Below, in pieces: positions 29,451 through 38,033 of a stretch of DNA of 64,000 nt. This DNA comes from Burkholderia sp. PAMC 26561 (GTDB taxonomy: Bacteria > Pseudomonadota > Gammaproteobacteria > Burkholderiales > Burkholderiaceae). The notes below the pieces were generated by a model that saw only the letters and a program-made list of their open reading frames with translations, ran no database searches and was not told where the DNA came from. Location of the stretch: contig NZ_CP014315.1 in NCBI RefSeq assembly GCF_001557535.2, positions 682,001 to 746,000 of the forward strand. Reading direction: 5' to 3'. Made by a program: the position numbers and the translations under genes. The first letter of the stretch is position 1. Every line of letters begins with the position of its first letter.

Positions 29451-29484
29451 ACGTTATCTTCCTCTTCACCTCACTGGATCTTCC

Positions 29485-30399
29485 ATGCATATCCGGCTAC
29501 TTTCCCGTGCCCTCGCGCTGTTACCCGCTCTTTGTGTTGCGGCAGGCCTGCTTGCGGTTCAACCCGCACGCGCCGCTGATGCAGCGACCGTGACCGTCGG
29601 CGGAAAGAACTTCACCGAGCAAGTGCTGCTCGCGCAGATCACCACGGCGTTGCTGCAGGCGAAGGGTTTCAACGTCGTGAAGAAAGACGGGATGGGCAGC
29701 ACGGTGTTGCGTCAGGCGCAGGAGAGCGGGCAGATCGACGTGTACTGGGAATACACCGGAACCTCGCTGATCACCTACAACAAGGTGACCGAACACCTCA
29801 CGCCTGCAGAAACATACACACGCGTGAAGCAACTCGATGCCGCCAAGGGAATCGTGTGGCTCGATGCTTCGAAAGCGAATGATACGTATGGCCTCGCAAT
29901 GAACCGCGACGAAGCCGCGAAGCTCGGCATTACCACCATAAGCGATCTTGCGAAGGCGCTGAGTGCGGGCAAGGACCTGACCTTTGCGTGCAACTCGGAA
30001 TTCTATGCGCGCCCTGATGGCTTGAAGCCGCTGCAACAGGCGTATGGTTTTTCGTTTTCGCCGGCGCAGATCAAGCGGATGGATTCAGGCCTCACTTACC
30101 AGGCGCTGAAAGACAAGCAGGTCCAGGTAGCCCTGGTGTTCACAACTGACGGCCGCGTGCCCGCCTTCAACTTCGTCACGTTGCGCGACGACAAGGGTTT
30201 CTTTCCAGCCTATGCGCTGACGCCCGTCATCCGGAAGGCCACGCTCGATGCCAACCCGAAGCTCGGCCCGATCCTCAATTCGATATCGGCGAAACTCGAT
30301 GACAAGACCATGGCGCGCCTCAATGCGGAAGTGGATGTATCGAAGAAGTCTGTCGATGATGTCGCAAGCGAGTTTCTCAAATCGTCCGGGCTGATGTAA
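29485..30399 (+). CDS. Glycine betaine/choline-type ABC substrate-binding protein
   Basis: 304 residues of the OpuAC family. A signal peptide (LALLPALCVAAGLLAVQPARA) is followed by VTVGGKNFTEQVLLAQI, DVYWEYTGTSLITYNK and ACNSEFYARPDGLKPLQQAYG, all conserved in OpuCC/OsmF/YehZ. Aromatic residues in WEYTG, typical of the quaternary-ammonium cage, are present. It is the fourth transporter gene, 34 bases after the second permease, and is followed immediately by the amidase gene. Confidence 0.93.
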   Translation: MHIRLLSRALALLPALCVAAGLLAVQPARAADAATVTVGGKNFTEQVLLAQITTALLQAKGFNVVKKDGMGSTVLRQAQESGQIDVYWEYTGTSLITYNKVTEHLTPAETYTRVKQLDAAKGIVWLDASKANDTYGLAMNRDEAAKLGITTISDLAKALSAGKDLTFACNSEFYARPDGLKPLQQAYGFSFSPAQIKRMDSGLTYQALKDKQVQVALVFTTDGRVPAFNFVTLRDDKGFFPAYALTPVIRKATLDANPKLGPILNSISAKLDDKTMARLNAEVDVSKKSVDDVASEFLKSSGLM

Positions 30400-30415
30400 G
30401 AGGACGCGAGCGATC

Positions 30416-31237
30416 ATGAACGATGGCTTGACCGTCTCGGCCGCACAGGTCGAGACCATTCCCGGCGATATTGCCGGCAACGTCGAGCGGCATCTGCTGC
30501 TGATGGCCGAGGCTCGCGCAGCGAACGTGAACGTGCTGGTGTTTCCCGAACTCTCGCTGGTCGGTCACGGCGCGGGTGCCGATGCACTGCGCCTCGCAAT
30601 GCCCGCCGATCACGCGGTACTTTGCCGGCTCGCCGAAGCATCCGGGCCGATGCATACGGTGGTGGGTTTTATCGAGGAAGCGCCCGGTGCGCAGTTCTAT
30701 AACAGCGTGGCGACGCTTGCACATGGCCGCGTGGTGCATGTGCATCGGAAGATCGGGCTTGCGACCTACGGCAAGCTCGACGACGGCAAGTTCTACGCGC
30801 CCGGCAGCACATTGAGCTCGTTTCCTCTCGGCGACCCTCGCTGGCAGGTCACAACGCCGATCTGCGCGGACTGGTGGAATCCTTCGCTGGTCCACGGCGC
30901 GGCATGCGCCGGCATGACGCTCGGTATCGCGCCGATCAGTTCTGCGCTGGAAGCGGTCGACGATCAATTCGACAACCCACGCGGATGGGATACCGTGTTG
31001 CGCTTTTACGCACTCGTTTATGGGTTGCCGATCGTGATGGCGAATCGGGTGGGACGCGAGGGCGACCTGCATTTCTGGGGCGGCTCCCGCATTCTCGATC
31101 CCCACGGCAAGATCCTGGCAGAAAGCCGAGAACCGCGCGAGGAGCTGGTGATTGCATCGCTGGATTACGGCGATGTCAGGCGCGCACGTTTTGCCTTGCC
31201 GACCGTGCGGGACGCCAACGCCAGAAACCGGAGCTGA
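30416..31237 (+). CDS. Carbon-nitrogen hydrolase (nitrilase superfamily)
   Basis: 273 residues. The Glu-Lys-Cys triad of the nitrilase fold is visible: Glu in VFPELSLVGH, Lys in VHRKIGLATYG, Cys in TPICADWWNP. Members cleave nitriles, amides or carbamoyl groups; ICADWWNP resembles amidase/carbamoylase branches rather than true nitrilases. It is encoded between the betaine transporter and the Rieske oxygenase, so it may act on an amide of the imported amine or on nitrogen released downstream. Exact substrate unknown. An ATG at 30416 follows the transporter by 16 bases. Confidence 0.85.
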   Translation: MNDGLTVSAAQVETIPGDIAGNVERHLLLMAEARAANVNVLVFPELSLVGHGAGADALRLAMPADHAVLCRLAEASGPMHTVVGFIEEAPGAQFYNSVATLAHGRVVHVHRKIGLATYGKLDDGKFYAPGSTLSSFPLGDPRWQVTTPICADWWNPSLVHGAACAGMTLGIAPISSALEAVDDQFDNPRGWDTVLRFYALVYGLPIVMANRVGREGDLHFWGGSRILDPHGKILAESREPREELVIASLDYGDVRRARFALPTVRDANARNRS

Positions 31238-31319
31238 TCGCATGACCCGACGCAAAACGTCGCTTTCGTGTTGACGTTGGTCGCGTCCCTGCGGACACGC
31301 GGGAAATCGTCAGGTGAAA

Positions 31320-32609
31320 ATGGTTTCACTCAATCGCTCTACGACGGAGAACGAGATGGTGGATGCGGTGCAGCTACAGGCCCTGCTCGATGAACGGCGA
31401 GAAGGTTTCAGTCTCGCGCGGCCGTTCTACATCGATCCTGCGTTTCACGATCTCGACATCGACGCGGTCTTCTCCAACGAATGGCTTTATGCGTGCAACG
31501 TCGCGGAGATTCGCGCGCCGGGCGATTACCTGACGATGGAGATCGGCGAGACATCTATTGTTGTCATGCGTGCGCAGGATGGCGAGGTCAAGGCATTCTT
31601 CAATACGTGCAGGCATCGTGGGTCGCGCATTTGCAGCGAGTCGCAAGGCCATGTTCACCGGCTGGTGTGCCCTTATCACCAATGGGTGTACGACCTCGAT
31701 GGCGCGTTGCTCCACGCGCGGCAAATGCCCGCCGGTTTCGATCGTGAGGCCTACGGTCTCGCGCCGGTAAACGTCGAAGTGATCTGCGGCATGGTGTACG
31801 TGTGCATTGCTGATACACCGCCGGATATCACGCGGTTTCGCCGCTCCGTTGCGCCGTATATCGCACCGCATGCACCCGAGCGCACGAAAGTCGCGCACGT
31901 CGAGACACTGATCGAAGACGCGAACTGGAAGCTCGTCATCGAAAATAATCGCGAGTGTTATCACTGCAGCGGCAATCACCCTGAACTGCTTGCCACGCTC
32001 GTTGAATTTGCACTGCCCGATGATCCCGCCGGCTCCGCCTACTTCCGAGGACTGATGGAAAGTCAGGCGCGGCACTGGGACGCGCAAGACCTCGTGCATC
32101 TGCCGGCCGATGGCGGCAACGAATTTCGCTGCATCCGCCTGCCGTTTCATCGCGGGGCGGTGTCTTTCACGCCCGACGGTTCGCCAGCGTGCCTGAAGCT
32201 GCTCGGGAACCTGACCGACCCCGATCTCGGTTCGGTGCGGATGTTCAGGGTTCCGAACAACTGGAATCATTTTCTCGCCGATCACATCATCCATTTTCGC
32301 ATCCTGCCGCTTTCCGCGAACCGGACGGCGCTGCGCACGACGTGGCTCGTGCACGAAGACGCGGTGGAAGGTGTCGATTACGACATTGAAAAGCTCACGT
32401 CCGTCTGGCGCGCGACCAACGCGCAAGATGCGCGGCTTGCGGCCAACAACCATCTGGGCGTCGCATCGAAGGCCTATGTCCCAGGGCCCTACGCGCCATC
32501 CGAATTTATGCTGCGCAATTTCACCAACTGGTACGCCGGCAAGCTGGCGGCGTATCTGGAGAAGACGGAACCCGGGCGCCGCACATTTACGTTGCATGCT
32601 CATGGTTGA
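31320..32609 (+). CDS. gbcA: Rieske aromatic-ring-hydroxylating-type oxygenase, GbcA-like demethylase
   Basis: About 429 residues. The Rieske [2Fe-2S] motif C-R-H-R-G-S-R-I...C-P-Y-H-Q-W lies at ~100-125, and the catalytic mononuclear iron motif E-N-N-R-E-C-Y-H-C-S-G-N-H-P-E is in the C-terminal half. The proteins closest in pattern are the glycine betaine monooxygenase GbcA and stachydrine or carnitine relatives, which oxidatively remove N-methyl groups or cleave quaternary amines. Starts at 31314 (GTG), 31320 and 31353 are all possible; 31320 follows AGGTGA. It is paired with the reductase gene downstream. The precise amine cannot be decided from sequence. Confidence 0.85.
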   Translation: MVSLNRSTTENEMVDAVQLQALLDERREGFSLARPFYIDPAFHDLDIDAVFSNEWLYACNVAEIRAPGDYLTMEIGETSIVVMRAQDGEVKAFFNTCRHRGSRICSESQGHVHRLVCPYHQWVYDLDGALLHARQMPAGFDREAYGLAPVNVEVICGMVYVCIADTPPDITRFRRSVAPYIAPHAPERTKVAHVETLIEDANWKLVIENNRECYHCSGNHPELLATLVEFALPDDPAGSAYFRGLMESQARHWDAQDLVHLPADGGNEFRCIRLPFHRGAVSFTPDGSPACLKLLGNLTDPDLGSVRMFRVPNNWNHFLADHIIHFRILPLSANRTALRTTWLVHEDAVEGVDYDIEKLTSVWRATNAQDARLAANNHLGVASKAYVPGPYAPSEFMLRNFTNWYAGKLAAYLEKTEPGRRTFTLHAHG

Positions 32610-32619
32610 GGATCCGACA

Positions 32620-33678
32620 ATGCAGGGCATTGCATCGGCGTCATTCGTGGAAGGCCCGGCTGACCGGACGCTCGAATGCGTCGAGATTCGTATCGAAACG
32701 CGAACTGTGAAAACCATCGTGCTGCGTGATCTCGATGCAAGCGGCGCAATGCCGTTCATGCCCGGCCAATCGATGATGCTCACACTCGACATAGCCGGAG
32801 AACGGTTGCAGCGCACGTTCTCGATTGCATCGTCGCCATTGGGAAGCGGCATGCTCGAACTCACGATCAAGGCGCCGGACGATGGCCGCGCCACGCGCTG
32901 GCTGCACGACACATTGCGCCCGGGCATGACACTCGACGCGCGTTATCCGCTCGGGCAGTTCCGGCTTGAATTCGACGCACAACGTGTGAAGCCGCTTGCG
33001 CTGGTCTCGGCGGGCTCGGGCGCCTCGCCCCTGATGTCGATGTTGCGCACGCTTGCGCTGCGTTGTCCGCACGCCGACGTGGCATGGTTTCACGCGGCGC
33101 GCGGTACGGAAGATATCCTCTTTGCGCGCGAACTCGCGGCACTGCAGGCCAGCATGCCGAACCTGCAGGTCAGCGTCGCGCTGAGCGCTCCTGCGGCCGG
33201 CTGGTTCGGCCTGCGCGGGCGTGTTTCACGACGGCTCATTTCTGCAGTTGTGCCCGACTTCAATCTGCGCGAAGTGTATTGCTGCGGTCCGGCGAGCTTC
33301 ATGGACGAGGTCAGGCGCATCCATGCCGCCGACGGCGCGCGCCATGCGGGCTTTCATGTCGAACATTTCGCGCCTGTTGATCCGTTCCCGTCCGAAGCGC
33401 CGGACGCAATGGACAACAGCGTCACACATCACATAAAACTCGGTGACAAGACCTTCCGGACGCATGCAAACGAAACGATCCTGATGGCGGCGTCGCGTCA
33501 GAACGTCGTGATTCCGTGCGGCTGCGCGAGCGGTATGTGCGGCACATGCAAGCTGCGCCGTGTATCGGGCGTGATCGAGATGCGGCATCAGGGCGGTTTA
33601 TCGGGAGCGGAAGAAGCGCAGGGATTTGTGCTCGCGTGTTCCAGCCGCGCCATGTCGGATGTCACGCTGGAATTCTGA
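32620..33678 (+). CDS. gbcB: Ferredoxin-NAD(P)H reductase component of the Rieske oxygenase, GbcB-like
   Basis: About 352 residues. It has an FAD-binding barrel (RTFSIASSP), an NAD-binding domain (LVSAGSGASPLMSML and YCCGPASFMDEV) and a C-terminal plant-type [2Fe-2S] ferredoxin (CGCASGMCGTCKLRR, with the fourth Cys in LACSS). It passes electrons from NAD(P)H to the GbcA-like oxygenase. The frame is open far upstream into gbcA, but the ATG at 32620 is preferred: GAGGA lies 7 bases before it, just after the gbcA stop. An ATG at 32602 is the alternative. Confidence 0.87.
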   Translation: MQGIASASFVEGPADRTLECVEIRIETRTVKTIVLRDLDASGAMPFMPGQSMMLTLDIAGERLQRTFSIASSPLGSGMLELTIKAPDDGRATRWLHDTLRPGMTLDARYPLGQFRLEFDAQRVKPLALVSAGSGASPLMSMLRTLALRCPHADVAWFHAARGTEDILFARELAALQASMPNLQVSVALSAPAAGWFGLRGRVSRRLISAVVPDFNLREVYCCGPASFMDEVRRIHAADGARHAGFHVEHFAPVDPFPSEAPDAMDNSVTHHIKLGDKTFRTHANETILMAASRQNVVIPCGCASGMCGTCKLRRVSGVIEMRHQGGLSGAEEAQGFVLACSSRAMSDVTLEF

Positions 33679-33704
33679 TTGCAGTTGAACCGGGGAACCC
33701 TGTC

Positions 33705-35075
33705 ATGCAACAACACGCGGGACGTTTTATCCATGAGCTTTGTTTCGATGACCTGCCGCGCGAGGTAGTGGAACGCGCGCAAAGCCTCATGCTCGATTTG
33801 CTGGGCGTGGCAGCGGCAGGCAGCGGCACGAGCCTCGCCGGGATTGCATGCGACCACGCGTTCGATTTTTTTGGCGCGGGCCGTAATGCAGTACGCATGC
33901 TCTTCGACGGGCGTCTCGCCAGTCCTCTCGGTGCGGCGCTGGCGGGAGGCATGACCATCGACAGCTTCGACGGTCACGATGGCCATGTGCTGACCAAGGG
34001 TCACGTCGGCGTGGCCGTGCTGCCCGCATTGCTCGCGATGGCGGAACGCGATCCGTCGATGGATGGCCGTGAGGCGATCGTCAATGTCGTGCTCGGTTAT
34101 GAAATCGGCACACGCGCGGGTATCGCGCTGCATGCATCGAGCAGCGAATATCACACTTCAGGCGCATGGAACGCACTGGCCGCAGCGGCGCTGTGCGCAC
34201 GATCGCTGAAACTCGACGAGATCACGACGCGCCATGCGCTGGGGATCGCTGAATATCACGGTCCGCGCAGCGAAATGATGCGTTGCATAGACTTTCCGAC
34301 CATGCTCAAAGACGGCTCCGGCTGGGGCAGCATGGCCGGAGTCAGCGCGGCGCTTTTTGCACAGCGCGGTTTCACTGGCGCGCCAGCTTTGACAGTTGAA
34401 GCGCATGAACCGGCGTTGTGGGAAGACCTCGGCGAGCGCTGGATGATTCTGGAGCAGTACGTCAAACCTTACCCCGTCTGCCGATGGGCGCATCCGTCGA
34501 TTGCCGCCGCGCTGCGATTGCGCGCCGGACATGACCTGTCGCCCGAGATGATCGAGAGCGTGACCATCGAAACCTTCCACGAAGCGACGCGGCTGTGTTC
34601 GACCTTTCCCGCGAATACCGAGGAAGCGCAATACGGTGTGCTGTTTCCCGTCGCGGCGGCGCTCGCAGATGGTCGTGTCGATGCCCGCACGATCCAGTCC
34701 GAAGGTCTTTCGGACGCGCGTCTTCGCGACCTCTTGCCCCGCCTGCGAACGGTCGAGCGCGCGGAGTTCAGCGCTGCGTTCCCCGCCGAGCGCTGGGCTC
34801 GCGTGGTGGTCACGACACGTGATGGCGCGCGACTGGACTCGGGTCCGATCACGGCCATGGGTGGTCCGGACAATCCGATGCCGCAGGACGCGCTGCTGTC
34901 CAAATTCCGATCGCTGACATCGGCGCGCTTCGGCGATCGGCTCGCGCAGCAAATCGAAGACGATGTCCTCTCGCTGCACGAATCCGCGAGCGCAATGCAC
35001 TCGCTGAAGGAACGGGTGCTGACTGCGCCGTCCGCGCAATCGTCGCACGATGATGCGATGACGTCGGTTTTGTGA
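33705..35075 (+). CDS. MmgE/PrpD family protein
   Basis: 456 residues. The MmgE/PrpD fold is shown by ELCFDDLPREVVERAQSLML, DSFDGHDGHVLTKGHVGVAV, GYEIGTRAGIALH and KPYPVCRWAHPSIAAAL. Known members are 2-methylcitrate dehydratase and cis-aconitate decarboxylase, but many are uncharacterised and sit in amine or opine catabolic clusters. Here it lies 26 bases after the GbcB-like reductase and before HcnB-like dehydrogenase genes. It probably dehydrates or decarboxylates an intermediate of the same pathway. The methylcitrate cycle genes are absent, so PrpD itself is unlikely. Confidence 0.85.
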   Translation: MQQHAGRFIHELCFDDLPREVVERAQSLMLDLLGVAAAGSGTSLAGIACDHAFDFFGAGRNAVRMLFDGRLASPLGAALAGGMTIDSFDGHDGHVLTKGHVGVAVLPALLAMAERDPSMDGREAIVNVVLGYEIGTRAGIALHASSSEYHTSGAWNALAAAALCARSLKLDEITTRHALGIAEYHGPRSEMMRCIDFPTMLKDGSGWGSMAGVSAALFAQRGFTGAPALTVEAHEPALWEDLGERWMILEQYVKPYPVCRWAHPSIAAALRLRAGHDLSPEMIESVTIETFHEATRLCSTFPANTEEAQYGVLFPVAAALADGRVDARTIQSEGLSDARLRDLLPRLRTVERAEFSAAFPAERWARVVVTTRDGARLDSGPITAMGGPDNPMPQDALLSKFRSLTSARFGDRLAQQIEDDVLSLHESASAMHSLKERVLTAPSAQSSHDDAMTSVL

Positions 35076-35144
35076 CCGGGGACGGGCAGCGCGCCGCCCG
35101 ATAATCATCGGACACCATTGCGAACATTGGAACAAAGGACGCTC

Positions 35145-36791
35145 GTGGGCCAGCACATTCAGTTCGATCCGGCATCGGTTGCGGGCAAAGCGCCGCCGAT
35201 CCAGCATGAAACCGACCTGCTCATCATCGGGGCGGGGCCGGCGGGACTTGCCGCTGCCATGCAAGCGGCCGGCCGCGGCATGCGCGTGACGCTCGTCGAT
35301 GAAAATCCCGTCCCGCTCGAGACCATGGGCGAAGAGGTGCCGCTGCATTTCGGCGGACGTATGGGCGCGGCGCTGAGCAACCGCAACGCGATGCTCGAAG
35401 CAATGCTGGAAGCCAGTCCCGAACTTGGCGAACTGCTGGAAGCGGGTGTCGATGTCCGTCTCGGCACGGCAGTCTGGGGACTCTTCCCGCAACGTCCAAC
35501 TGCGGCGTGGATTGAAGGCCGTGTTGCCGGACTCGCCGATAGCGACAGCGCCTATCTCATGCGTTTCGGGCAGGTGATCGTGGCGGCGGGGCGTCGCGAC
35601 ATGGGCCTCGCCTTCGACGGCTGGCAGCGGCCCGGCGTGATGGGCGCGAGCGCGGCCTACCGGCTCAGTTCGACTTACGGGGCACTGGATGCGCGGGTCG
35701 CGGTGCTGCTCGGCAGCGACACGCATGCGCTTCAGATTGCCAACGCGCTGTTGGATGCAGGCGTGCGGATCGCGGCTATTGTTGAGCAGGCTACGTCTGT
35801 TCCTGGCGACGCTGCGTTGCTAGCGCGACTCGCTGAACGCGGTGCGCAAGTGTTCACGCAGCATGTGATCCATGAGGCGCTGGGAGATGCTTATGGTGTG
35901 ACATCGGTGACGCTTTGCGCAATCGATGCAGACCACCGGCATCTGCCCGGTGCACAACAGTCGGTTGAGTGCGACACGGTGCTGCTCGGCATCGCGGCCA
36001 TTCCGGCAATCGAATTGCTGGAAGCGGCAGGTTGCAGAACCGCATTCAACGCGGATCGCGGCGGCAATGTTGCCGTGGTCGATGGGTCACAACGTACATC
36101 GCTGCCCTTCATTTTGGCGGCGGGCGATTGCGCGGGCGTCTGGGATACGAAACATCTTTCCGCCGATACCGCCCGTCACGAGGGGCGCATCGCCGCCGTT
36201 GCCGCACTCCGCGCGTTAGGCGTTGATGAGTCTCCGGCGCAATTGGAAACTAGCGTAGTGCCCGACACATGCGTGAACGACCCTGCCCGATCCCGTGAAG
36301 CTTGGGTCCGCGCGTCGGTCATCGAAGCGAAAGGCGAACCCTTCGTCTGCCAATGCGAGGAGGTCACGGCCGTCGAAATCCTGACCGTTCGTCCGCCGCG
36401 CTATCTCGACTGGAGCCGTCAGGCCGATCCGGCGACTGCCCGCACCCTGGCTTCTCTCGTGCTCGAAGGTCCGCCAAGTCCCGATATCGTCAAGCGCCTC
36501 ACACGCGCATGCATGGGGCCGTGCCAGGGCCGCCGTTGCCGCGAGCAGGTTGCGACCTTACTTTCGATCGGTTCGGCGACCCCGCTTGCCGGCATGCCGC
36601 TCGCCACCTTCCGGTCGCCCGTGCGCCCGTTGCCGCTCAATCAGCTTGCTGCCCTGGGAGAAGTCCCTGCGCTTGGTGAACATTGGGACAGTTGGTTCGG
36701 CATTGCATCGCAATGGGTGCCGTTCTGGCGCGCGACTCCGCTTTATACCGCCGCCGGCCGCGAGACGGGCGGGGTGGTTGCGAGCGAGTAG
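35145..36791 (+). CDS. HcnB/OoxA-like FAD-NAD-binding oxidoreductase with C-terminal Fe-S domain
   Basis: 548 residues. N-terminal pyridine-nucleotide-disulphide-reductase-like FAD domain (LLIIGAGPAGLAAAMQAAG), a second dinucleotide region, and a C-terminal BFD-like [2Fe-2S] motif C-Q-C-E-E-V-T ... C-M-G-P-C-Q-G-R-R-C. This is the alpha subunit type of HcnABC, opine oxidase and D-hydroxyproline dehydrogenase complexes. The GTG at 35145 is chosen over a TTG at 35118 because AAAGGA lies five bases before it. Unlike the homologue at 47728 it lacks an N-terminal ferredoxin domain, and no separate HcnA-like gene is adjacent. Confidence 0.84.
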   Translation: MGQHIQFDPASVAGKAPPIQHETDLLIIGAGPAGLAAAMQAAGRGMRVTLVDENPVPLETMGEEVPLHFGGRMGAALSNRNAMLEAMLEASPELGELLEAGVDVRLGTAVWGLFPQRPTAAWIEGRVAGLADSDSAYLMRFGQVIVAAGRRDMGLAFDGWQRPGVMGASAAYRLSSTYGALDARVAVLLGSDTHALQIANALLDAGVRIAAIVEQATSVPGDAALLARLAERGAQVFTQHVIHEALGDAYGVTSVTLCAIDADHRHLPGAQQSVECDTVLLGIAAIPAIELLEAAGCRTAFNADRGGNVAVVDGSQRTSLPFILAAGDCAGVWDTKHLSADTARHEGRIAAVAALRALGVDESPAQLETSVVPDTCVNDPARSREAWVRASVIEAKGEPFVCQCEEVTAVEILTVRPPRYLDWSRQADPATARTLASLVLEGPPSPDIVKRLTRACMGPCQGRRCREQVATLLSIGSATPLAGMPLATFRSPVRPLPLNQLAALGEVPALGEHWDSWFGIASQWVPFWRATPLYTAAGRETGGVVASE

Positions 36792-36836
36792 GGGTGGAGA
36801 CGCATCGACATACGCAGCACCAGGACGGGGACCACG

Positions 36837-38033
36837 ATGGAACACAGTACACAGGGCAGCGTCACGCAGGACGCCAAAGGGGCGTCGGTGGTCATCATTG
36901 GCGGCGGCGTCACGGGCTTGAGCGCCGGATGGTGGCTCGCCCGCGAAGGCGTCGACGTGCTCGTGCTCGATGCAGGATTGATCGGCTGGGGCGCATCCGG
37001 GCGGAATGGCGGCGGCTGTTCCCACCATCACAGCCCGTTGTTCCTCGAAGAACAACGTCTCTGGCCGATGATGGATGAATTGCTTGGATATCCTACTGAA
37101 TTCAGGCCGAACCGGATTCGGATCGCGCTGGATGAACAGCAGTTCACGTTATACCGACGCGCGCTCGATAACGGCGCGCATCACGGATTGCGCTCGGATA
37201 TTCTCGATGCGAAACAAGTCCGCGAACTCGTGCCTTTCGCGGGCGATAACGTCCATGCCGGCTACTTCTATCACTTCGGCGGCCATGCAAATCCGCATCG
37301 CACGTTGCAGGCTTACGCCTGGGCGATGCAGGATTGCGGTGGCCGGCTGATGCAGCACACGGAGGTCACGGGGTTCGAGCGGCGCGGCGCACGCGTGGTC
37401 GGCGTGCAAACGTCGCGGGGACACCTGGCCTGCGATCATGTCGTGATCGCAGCGGGACCACGCACGGGTGAGCTTGCCGCAATGCTCGGCGTGGACGTGC
37501 CGCTTGCGAGCGCACGTGCCGAGATGATCGTGACCGAGCCGCTGCCGCTCATGGCCATAGGCGGCGTGGATGGCAACGGCCTCTATGGACGGCAGACGCT
37601 GCGCGGCAATCTGGCTTATGGCGGCGGCCCGCACGAATGGGTCGATCTCGCCGATACCTATAAAAGCGCAGAAGGCGAGCGCCCGCACTCGACCCCTTTG
37701 CAGGCCAGTATCGCAGCGCGTGTGGCTGGGCTTTTCCCGAAGGTTGCACACGCCCGGGTCATTCGTAGCTGGGCGGGGTTTATCGAAAATACGCCGGATG
37801 GGCGGCCCGTAGTCGACCGGCCAGGTCCGATGGAAAACCTGACCGTCGCGACGTTGTCGAGCGTTGGTTTCGGTTTGTCGCCGGCGAGCGGCCACGCAAT
37901 TCGCGACCTCGTTGTGGATGGCGCCTGCTCGTTCGCAGACATATCCGGGTTCGCGCTGTCGCGTTTCGCGCAACTCGAGCCCGACTGGCGCAGCATGCAG
38001 GGGTGGATGCCATTACCCGCCGCTGCCGCCTAG
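36837..38033 (+). CDS. FAD-dependent DAO-family oxidoreductase, HcnC-like subunit
   Basis: 398 residues. FAD motif VVIIGGGVTGLSAGWWLA, then GASGRNGGGCSHHHSP and a C-terminal RSWAGFIENTPDGRPVVDRPG with GFGLSPASGHAI, a complete DAO fold. It follows the HcnB-like gene, so the two probably form a membrane-linked amine or secondary amino-acid dehydrogenase. It ends in a convergent CTAG overlap with the regulator gene, sharing the four stop-codon bases. Confidence 0.86.
   Translation: MEHSTQGSVTQDAKGASVVIIGGGVTGLSAGWWLAREGVDVLVLDAGLIGWGASGRNGGGCSHHHSPLFLEEQRLWPMMDELLGYPTEFRPNRIRIALDEQQFTLYRRALDNGAHHGLRSDILDAKQVRELVPFAGDNVHAGYFYHFGGHANPHRTLQAYAWAMQDCGGRLMQHTEVTGFERRGARVVGVQTSRGHLACDHVVIAAGPRTGELAAMLGVDVPLASARAEMIVTEPLPLMAIGGVDGNGLYGRQTLRGNLAYGGGPHEWVDLADTYKSAEGERPHSTPLQASIAARVAGLFPKVAHARVIRSWAGFIENTPDGRPVVDRPGPMENLTVATLSSVGFGLSPASGHAIRDLVVDGACSFADISGFALSRFAQLEPDWRSMQGWMPLPAAAA

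Noticed and set aside
31374..32927. 517-codon antisense frame over the Rieske oxygenase and reductase
   Set aside because: Shadow of gbcA/gbcB-like genes whose Fe-S motifs are intact.
34158..35726. 522-codon antisense frame across the MmgE/PrpD and HcnB-like genes
   Set aside because: Spans two well-supported genes and their intergenic region, with Arg-rich low-information sequence.
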